DNA of 64,000 bases, from contig CP138906.1 in NCBI GenBank assembly GCA_033977085.1, positions 62,001 to 126,000 of the forward strand, in the 5' to 3' direction. Positions 57,029 to 64,000 of this stretch are shown here, one piece after another. A program made the translations under genes and the position numbers. The notes below the pieces were generated by a model, which was given only the letters and a program-made list of their open reading frames with translations, was not told the DNA's origin and did no database searches. Position 1 is the stretch's first letter. Every line of letters starts with the position of its first letter. The stretch is from Apirhabdus apintestini. Its GTDB lineage: Bacteria > Pseudomonadota > Gammaproteobacteria > Enterobacterales > Enterobacteriaceae.

Positions 57029-57903
57029 ATGCACAACCATTATATTATTAACGAGCGTATTGAGTTCTATCCTGCGACAAGTTTATTGCGAGAATTAAAT
57101 AATCCTGAGAATGTTGTTGTTTTAAATTCACCGGCCAGCCGTTGATTTCTCCTATTAATTCAGCGTATAGGCAGCGTTGTCAGCCAGCAAGAGTTCATGG
57201 ATGAAGTCTGGAAAAAGAGCAAAGTTTTGGTGTCATCGAATACGTTTTATCAAAATATATCGATTTTACGTAAAGGGTTAAAAAGAATAGGCATTGAGGA
57301 AGACATTATCGTTACTATTCCTCGCGTAGGCCTGACGCTGGATAGTCAGTGTCAAATCCGAATCCTTGATTGTGTACCTGAGCCTATTCAACACGTAATA
57401 TCTGGTGGGGATGATAAAAAGAGAATAATGAGCAAAGTGGCTCTCAGAAATACGGTACTCATCATGGATGGCGAACTACGCTAGCCCGTAGGTTTAAGGG
57501 AGCTGGTAAGAAAACGCAAAGCGCATTCAGAAAACATCACAATCACTTTGGATTAAAATCCTTTAGTGTAATCGTTGTTATAGTCGTCTCTTCACTATAT
57601 ATGATGTCGCTATGGGGGCTCTTTAGTTTTTGGCAGCCAGCCGATCGGTTACATAGCTATGTTCTGGTTACCAGACAAGGGGCTTGCAGGGTTATGTTAT
57701 CGCCAATACTTACAACGCCGGATTTAAAGCGTAACGCATTAAAGTTTGCTGAGAGATTTTATACGGAATGTAATGCCTATCCATGGATATACGTCGACAC
57801 ACTTCCACAATTTACCCAGGTATCTGTACTACGTTGCCCACACCAGAAAGGATACGCGGGAATGTGTGTGTCCGATTATTTTATTGAAGGTAATAAACCA
57901 TGA
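57029..57903 (+). pseudogene. ToxR/CadC/MarT-like membrane-bound regulator, in-frame TGA plus frame break
   Basis: About 290 residues. N-terminal winged helix of the OmpR/ToxR class (SQQEFMDEVWKKSKVLVSSN, FYQNISILRKGLKRIG), a transmembrane helix (FSVIVVIVVSSLYMMSLWG) and a short periplasmic domain with cysteines (GACRVML, LRCPHQKGYAGMC). Codon 40 is TGA, between SPASR and FLLLIQRIG, where this family usually has Cys; a one-base break near 57475 separates DNA-binding and membrane parts. The stop overlaps the next gene. The TGA is not in a homopolymer, so it may be a genuine nonsense. Confidence 0.65.
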
Positions 57904-58378
57904 TGCCAAAAATATATAAAATAGTGGGAGTCGGGCTGTTACTGATCTTACTATTGGCTCTCTATGCCTGGATCCAGCAGCAAAGGCGCCAGGATAACTT
58001 TAGCTGTATTGCCAACGTTATACAGCACAATAAAGAAACCACGATAAACCTTATTATGAGTTATGTTTTTGGAAAAGATATAGGCTATTTGGGCGTTGAT
58101 GGAAATATTGAGCAGCGAGGGGAGATATCACATACCATCTCCCGACGCATTTTTTTAGCTACTATAATGAAGATGATAACTACTTTATGCATTCTACTAA
58201 AAATATAATTTTTCCGAATGATGATACCAAAGATGTGCCCTTAGATAATTATCTTCCTCAATTTTATCTGGAAGGCGGAAAAGACATATTTATGAAAATT
58301 GTCTACCAACGCAGCGGGCAATATTTCTTCTATGCGGATCCGGTAACCACCTTCGCGTGTAAGCGGATTGAAAGATAA
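57900..58378 (+). pseudogene. FidL/YqeJ-like small inner-membrane partner protein, one frame break
   Basis: About 159 residues: one N-terminal helix (IVGVGLLLILLLALYAWI) and a periplasmic domain with FSCIANVIQHNKETTINLIM and a final TFACKRIER. The break near 58155 is cured by one T in a T run (IFFSYYNEDDNYF). ATG overlaps the regulator's stop (ATGA). Order and layout are those of MarT-FidL (Salmonella) or YqeI-YqeJ (E. coli) pairs, where the small protein modulates the membrane regulator. Family assignment is by resemblance only. Confidence 0.6.
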
Positions 58379-59301
58379 CGATATTTTAAAGCGGCCAGAA
58401 GCATTCTGTTTATCTGTCTCTAATATTTTTCCAAAATACCTTTCCCATCCTTGAGCAATCGCCACAGTTGCCACCACAATACATTAATCAATGTTTTGGC
58501 CTTGCTACGCCAATGCGTGAAGTGCGCAGGCTGCCTGATTCAGGAAGTAACCCGCCTGGATGGTGATAACATGCACGTAAAAGCATTTTGTTTTGATTAA
58601 AGAGCATACACAAACCCGTGCTGCTTACCGACCTGAACAGCACGTGGTGGCTAGATTCGCTACCCGGTTAATTCATGGTGATAGTTTCATATTCACATAG
58701 CATAAATTCTACTCAATGCTGTACCGATAGGGCCTGTATTTTATGTGAAGCAGATAGCTTCTGCCGTGATTGAAACATGAAACGCATTCTTATGACTTTA
58801 TGGGCTAAGTTTCTTTTACATTTTTGGCTTATAAAGTAGCGGTCAGGGGAGGTGTTAAAATACATCCAGGCTAGTAGATTTCTTAATTTTCTTCTTCTCA
58901 ATGGCATAGACATTACCTGACTGAACGGCATTTGTGATGTTCTCTTAATAGTCATGAATATATGGTCTTGTAATCGCTATGTTATATGAAATTTATTGAC
59001 TATTTAATGAATAGAGGCGTATTCACTTTTGCTGTGTGAAATTACCATATAAGCTATTTCTCAAATAAAAAATCGGAAGAAATAGTCTCTTTAAATATCA
59101 TTATGATTATATTGTATGTTCGCCCAGAGAAAGCACGTTCATAAGTGGTTATGTGGTTACGCTCGTCTTACAGACTGGCACTCTATTTCTCTGGTATAGC
59201 AGCATAGCCAGGCAGTTATATTGCTATACATGGAGTAAGCACGGTAAATACCAAATATAAGGTTTTGCCACTATATACGTTAATATTAAGGAAAATAGTC
59301 A
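58379..59301. other. Intergenic region before the FimA-type operon
   Basis: About 920 bp without a convincing gene. Its left third (58480-58680) has higher GC and short peptide-like stretches that may be debris from an older gene; the right part is AT-rich and probably holds the fimbrial promoter. AAGGA before ATG 59302 is the pilin ribosome site. Confidence 0.4.
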
Positions 59302-59835
59302 ATGAATATGAAAAAGACTGTAATGGCATCTGCTGCGGCTGCTTTGTTGTTAACAGGTTCTGTATCAGCAATGGCTTATGATGGTACGGTGAAGTTCGAA
59401 GGTGAGGTTTTAGATGCGGCTTGTACCGTTGATATTGGTGCCGGTAATACCATGACGGTAAATATGGGGCGCGTTAATAAAAGCACGTTTACAGGCGCTG
59501 GTTCAAAATCCGATCCTACTAAATTTACTATTAAGGTAAAAGATTGCCCTTCAAATATCACAACGGCGACTGTGAAATTTGACGGTGATGCATATGAAGG
59601 CGATAACAATGTGCTGCAGCTTACTCAGGAAACGGGAGTGGCTACTGGCGTAGGTATCCAGCTTGCCGATAGTACTCAGAAAGTCCTGCCGCTGTATACG
59701 GCTTCCAGCGAATATCCGCTCAAAGAAACAGTAGAAAACAATCTTGATTTCTATGCGCGCTATATCGCTAAATCTGACACCGTAACGGCTGGTCCGGCAA
59801 ACTCTGTTGCCACTTTTACTATGAATTATAACTAA
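59302..59835 (+). CDS. FimA-type major fimbrial subunit
   Basis: 177 residues: signal peptide (MNMKKTVMASAAAALLLTGSVSAMA) and a pilin with Cys in LDAACTVDIG and VKDCPSN forming the conserved disulfide, N-terminal donor strand DGTVKFEGEV, and the penultimate Tyr ending ATFTMNYN. First gene of a classical chaperone-usher operon. Intact. Confidence 0.88.
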   Translation: MNMKKTVMASAAAALLLTGSVSAMAYDGTVKFEGEVLDAACTVDIGAGNTMTVNMGRVNKSTFTGAGSKSDPTKFTIKVKDCPSNITTATVKFDGDAYEGDNNVLQLTQETGVATGVGIQLADSTQKVLPLYTASSEYPLKETVENNLDFYARYIAKSDTVTAGPANSVATFTMNYN

Positions 59836-59885
59836 AGTTATACCGCCGGGCGGTATTCGCCCGGCATTTAATTGGAATTATCATC

Positions 59886-60553
59886 ATGGACTCCAGAAAA
59901 GTATTTTTATTGCTAAGCATATGCATGTTTGTTCCTGTCGCAAATGCCGGCGTTATTATTGGCGGGACGCGCGTTATATTTCCTGGTGATAAAAAGAGGC
60001 TTCACTGAGTGTAGATAACCCGGATAGCACTCCATATCTTATTCAGAGCTGGATAGAAAGTACTGATAAAAGTAAAGCGCCATTTATTATTACTCCGCCG
60101 CTATATCGGCTGGATGGTAAGCAGCAGAATGTTATGCGCATTGTACGTGCCGGCGGGAGACAGCCTGAAGATCGTGAGAGTATGTACTGGGTTAATATTA
60201 AATCCATCCCGCAGGCGGCTAAAGATAAAAATGTGCTTCAGGTGGCGATTAAAACCAGAATCAAGCTAATCTTTCGTCCACAGAATATAAAAGATAAAAA
60301 TCCTGTCGATGTGGCGGATAAGCTTCAATGGAGCAGTCAAGGGCAACAGCTTCAGGTAAAAAACCCAACTCCTTTTTACATGAATTTTCAGGCGATTACT
60401 GCGAACGGAAAAAATATAGCCAAACCCGCCTGGGTTGCGCCTTATTCAACGAAAAATTATTCACTTAATGGCGCCCCCGGGGCCGGAAAGGTGAGTTGGA
60501 AAATAATTAATGATTATGGCGCAGTAAGCCAGGCATGGAGCGCAAACTACTAG
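59886..60553 (+). pseudogene. Periplasmic fimbrial chaperone (FimC/PapD family), one frame break
   Basis: About 223 residues: signal peptide ending VPVANA, then GVIIGGTRVIFPGDKK and, in the next frame, EASLSVDNPDSTPYLIQSW, the PapD-family strand A1-B1 region; further on YWVNIKSIP and IKLIFRPQ. The A run near 59993 has five bases where six join the frames. Follows the pilin by 50 bp. Confidence 0.85.
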
Positions 60554-60612
60554 CGCCTGTTATATCAATCGGTGGTATGCCGGTAAATTTCTAACACATG
60601 GAAGTAATCATA

Positions 60613-63171
60613 ATGAAGCGGGCTGAATATAAAAAATTGTCATCGGCATTGATGTGCATTTTGTTCACCTCTGGATATTCAGTGGGGAGTCATGCAGAAA
60701 TGGAGTTTAACCCTGCGTTACTGGAGAGGCAGCCGGGAAATACTTCTGCAGTTGATTTATCTGCGTTTGAACGCGGGGGCAGGGGCCAGGCACATATCAC
60801 GTTGATGTCATTGTGAATGGCCAAATTCAAGAAACCCGGGATATTGGGTTTTATATGCCGAAAGATAAAACACGCCAGCGGACATTACTTCCTTGTTTAT
60901 CGGCGGAAGAACTTTCGCGCTATGGCGTAAATATTGACGCTTTTCCCGAATTAAAAACCTCAGGTAAATGTGCCGATATCGCACAAATCCCGAAGGCAGA
61001 TGCAACGCTGGACTTTAATACGCAACAATTATTGCTGAGCATTCCTCAGGCAGCGCTTAAAACAAGTGCAAGGGGAGCTATAGATGCTTCCCTGTGGGAT
61101 GAAGGCATTAACGCTTTTATCCTTAATTATAATTTTACTGGCTCAAATAACGAAGCCAGGCGGCGCGGCGGAGAAAATAGCGACTATCAATATTTAAATA
61201 TTCGCCCCGCATTAAATATTGGCCCATGGCGTTTGCGGAATTACACAACGTGGAATCGAGATTCGACGAGTGGCTCGCGCTGGGACACTATTTATACCTA
61301 TTTAGAGCGTGATATTGCCGCATTAAAGGCACAGTTGACGCTGGGGAAAGTAACTCACCTTCCGATATTTTCGATAGTGTTTCTTATCGAGGGGCGCAGC
61401 TCGCTTCAGATGATGAAATGCTGCCAGATAGTTTAAAAGGTTATGCGCCGGTAGTCAGAGGCATTGCCCGAACCAATGCGCAGGTCATTATTCGCCAAAA
61501 CGGGCACATTATTTATCAAAGTTATGTGGCGCCGGGAGCGTTCACAATTAGCGATATGTATCCCACCGGCGGCAGCGGTGATTTATACGTGACCGTCAAA
61601 GAAGCCGACGGTAGCGAGCAAAATATGATTGTGCCTTTTGCATCGGTACCCGTATTACAGCGTGAAGGTCGATTCAAATATAGCGTTACCGGCGGGGAAT
61701 ATCGTGGGTATCGCAATAACTCAGATCGGGATTTTTTAGCCAGGCCACAGGGATATATGGTTTATCGCATGGGTTTACGATTTATGGCGGCAGCCAGCAG
61801 GCAAATCGCTATCACTCTGCTGTCGGCGGTATGGGTAAAAACACTGGGTGATTTGGGCGCCGTATCGATTGATTTTACGCAGGCATGGAGCGAACCGAAA
61901 GACCGGGGGCACAAGAGCGGGCAGTCCTGGCGTATTCGCTACAGTAAGAACTTTGTGGAAACCGGCACCAATTTCTCGATTGCAGGCTATCGCTACTCCA
62001 CGCGCGGCTATTACACCTTGAATGAAGTGATGGATACCTGGCGTGATGATATGTCTACGTATCTGAATCAGCGACGTCGCAATCGTGCGGAACTAACCAT
62101 GAGCCAAAACTTGTGGCAGGGCGCTGACGCGCTTTCGGTTGGTTTTGTTAGCGAGGATTACTGGAACGATGCGCAGCATATGCGCTCGCTAAACGTGGGC
62201 TACAACAATAGCTGGAAGGGTATCACTTACAGCCTGAACTACAGCTATAACCGTAACTCATCCCGTGTCGATGTTTCTGAGTCGAAGAGTTACAAAATTT
62301 ATGACAAGGATCAGGTGCTTGCCTTCAACGTAAGCATCCCATTAAGCCGCTGGTTAAACGATACCTGGGCAAATTACAGCATGAATACGACGCGGCACGG
62401 CAATACGACGCATACCGTAGGGCTAAGCGGCACGGCGCTGTCCGACAGAAACCTGAACTGGAACATTCAGGAAGGCTTTACTAATCACAACGAAAGCGAC
62501 AGCGGCAGCAGCGGCAATATGGATGCGGACTATCAGGGAACCTACGGTGAACTGAGCGGTGGTTATGCCTGGGATCGTAGCTCGCGCCGGACGAATTATG
62601 GCGTGGCGGGCGGCATAGTTGTACACCGCGATGGCGTTACTCTGAGTCAGCCGCTGGGCGAAACCATCGCGCTGGTAAAAGCGCCGGGCGTATCGGGAGC
62701 CTCTGTGCAAAATGAAGTGGGCGTTAGAACCGACTTCCGCGGCTATACGGTAGTGCCTTATTTAAGCGCTTATCGCAGCAGCGAGGTGACGCTGAACCCC
62801 GAGTCTCTGCCGGAGGATGTAGAAATTGCGCAAACTACACAGAAAGTTGTACCTACACGCGTCGCGGTGGTTAGGGCGAACTTCAGCGGCCGGGTTGGGC
62901 AGCGTGCGCTGGTGACACTATTGCGTACCAACGGCCAGCCGGTGCCGTTCGGAGCAGTTGCGGCGCTGAGTCAGGCGCAAGGGGGCGCACAGGATAAAAA
63001 CTGGAGCAGCATCGTAGGCGATAGCGGCGAAGTGTATCTGAGCGGCCTGCAATCAAACGGCACCATTGATGTTTCCTGGGGAAAGCGCCGGATGCGCGCT
63101 GCAAGGCCCATTATCAGCTTAATACAGCAGTGAAACAGGCCGTTCAGGAAATTAATACCGTCTGCCGGTAG
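60613..63171 (+). pseudogene. Outer-membrane fimbrial usher (FimD/PapC family), about five frame breaks
   Basis: About 850 residues. Signal peptide then FNPALLERQ and DLSAFERGG, the classic usher N-terminus; barrel and plug segment GYAPVVRGIARTNAQVIIRQNG; C-terminal domains ending KAHYQLNTAV. Breaks near 60790 (C), 61360 (G run), 61768 and 61840 (compensating pair) and 63082 (G run) fragment it; the corrected stop is 63169-63171. ATG 60613 is chosen for its position before the signal peptide (MKRAEYKKLSSALM). It is the export pore of the second fimbria. Confidence 0.87.
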
Positions 63172-63221
63172 CGCAGGGTAGCAAATAGCTGGCGAGCAAT
63201 TGCGAATATAAAGGGACAGAT

Positions 63222-64000
63222 ATGCCATCAGAATACGATAAAAAGCATTTGAAGAAGCTGTTGCTTCTTGGCACTGGCGCTGATATGGACGAAAAATGTT
63301 TGGGCGGTTGGATGCAGTTTTTCACCAAAGACTTTTCAGTTGAAAATCCCGGAGCTGGCGGTAGCGCCGAATGTTCCAGTTGGCAGCGTATTGCTGGCCA
63401 GAACATTTAGCGCCAAAGGTCCTGCTGCGGTGTGTCCAACCGGTAGCCCGCTGTATAAATCCATGATGATGGGGCCATGGGCAACGTTAAGTTCTATCCC
63501 TGGCGTTTATGAAACCGGAGTGCCTGGGATTGGTGTAAGAATTGATGATTTCGTGTTGGATGGATTTGTGCCTCTTAGCCAACAAATTCCGCCGAACCAG
63601 GCGCTGGCCATTATGGGTAAAGATGTCCGTTTGCTGTTTTACCGCACGGGAGATATTGAGCCGGGTAATTTCCCCGCGGGAATTGTGGCACGCTTTCAGC
63701 TCCAGGGTACGAACGGCACGCTGGGTAATTTATTAACGCAGCAGGTCGTCAGCGGAAGCGTGAGAATTAAAAGCTGCTATGCCAAATCACCCAATATTAT
63801 TGTGCCGATGGGGCAGGTGCAGCGGAATGTGTTTAACGGCGTAGGCAGCACCTCGCCGGTAAAAAGCTTTAAATTTGATATGACGTGCCAGGGCGATGGC
63901 CTACCGGTTGATGTCTCTTATGATGTGATGGCGGGAACGTCCTCGCCAGAAACCGGTGTGATACCGCTGGATAATGTAGAAGGTTCTGCGACGGGCGTCG
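63222..64000 (+). pseudogene. Fimbrial tip adhesin/minor pilin, 3' end outside window, one frame break
   Basis: ATG 63222 with AGGGAC upstream leads into KKHLKKLLLL and, after an extra base near 63265, the rest of a signal peptide (LALALIWTKNVWA) and a mature protein AVGCSFSPKTF. The visible 230 residues include KSCYAKSPNIIVPMG and FDMTCQGDGLPVDVSYDV, a pilin domain after an N-terminal adhesin-like part. The frame is open at the window end. Probably the FimH-like tip protein. Confidence 0.7.

Overview
The window looks like a chromosomal segment of an enteric bacterium (Enterobacteriaceae, Escherichia/Salmonella/Citrobacter neighbourhood). The backbone soxS-soxR, ghxP, yjcE, actP-yjcH-acs, gltP, fdhF, yjdM follows the order of the E. 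coli 92-93 minute region. The proteins have diverged enough that it is neither E. coli K-12 nor a standard Salmonella, and I cannot name the species. Genes carried over from E. coli are matched from memory of those proteins; no database search was possible.

Layout. 1-3.8 kb: two ABC-2 type exporter permeases, the second cut by an IS100-like IS21-family element. 4-5.4 kb: yjcB remnant and the divergent soxS/soxR pair with its SoxR operator. 5.7-8.9 kb: purine permease ghxP and antiporter yjcE. 9.6-16.1 kb: a CPBP membrane protease, the acetate genes actP-yjcH-acs and the glutamate/aspartate carrier gltP; the nrf operon that separates acs and gltP in E. coli is absent. 16.5-19.4 kb: nine 91-bp tandem copies of the 3' end of fdhF, then selenoprotein gene fdhF itself. 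19.6-46.2 kb: a large anaerobic purine/uric-acid degradation island: permease, ssnA, ygfK, an XdhC/YqeB-type gene, ygeW-ygeX-ygeY-hyuA-yqeA, the sigma-54 activator ygeV (uacR), mocA, a three-subunit molybdenum hydroxylase whose 2Fe-2S subunit is split by a second, inverted IS copy, and the iron-sulfur redox genes ygfT-ygfS. 46.3-47.7 kb: yjdM and an ecotin-like protease inhibitor. 47.7-64 kb: AT-rich, probably acquired DNA with a CS1/CFA/I-type alternate chaperone-usher operon flanked by LuxR-type regulators, a ToxR/MarT-like membrane regulator with a FidL-like partner, and a second, FimA-type chaperone-usher operon that runs off the right end.

How the genes work together. The island should take up purines/urate, open the rings with ferredoxin-like and flavin redox proteins, and process the products through hydantoinase, M20 hydrolase, diaminopropionate ammonia-lyase and carbamoyltransferase to pyruvate, ammonia and carbamoyl phosphate, with carbamate kinase making ATP. 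Formate dehydrogenase H, encoded next door here, is a plausible electron donor. Sigma-54 type -24/-12 elements lie in front of fdhF, ygfK, the XdhC gene, ygeW, the hydroxylase operon and (weaker) the permease. A palindrome NNTCA-N3-TGAGA recurs upstream of the island units and is a candidate operator for the YgeV-like activator.

Quality warning. About thirty genes have broken frames, and almost every break is repaired by restoring one base to a homopolymer run (often one A, G, C or T lost). The two IS copies also differ from each other by three one-base losses. This looks mostly like homopolymer under-calling, not gene decay. Features typed 'pseudogene' here are frame-broken in the given sequence; unless an IS or nonsense codon is named, they may well be intact in the organism.
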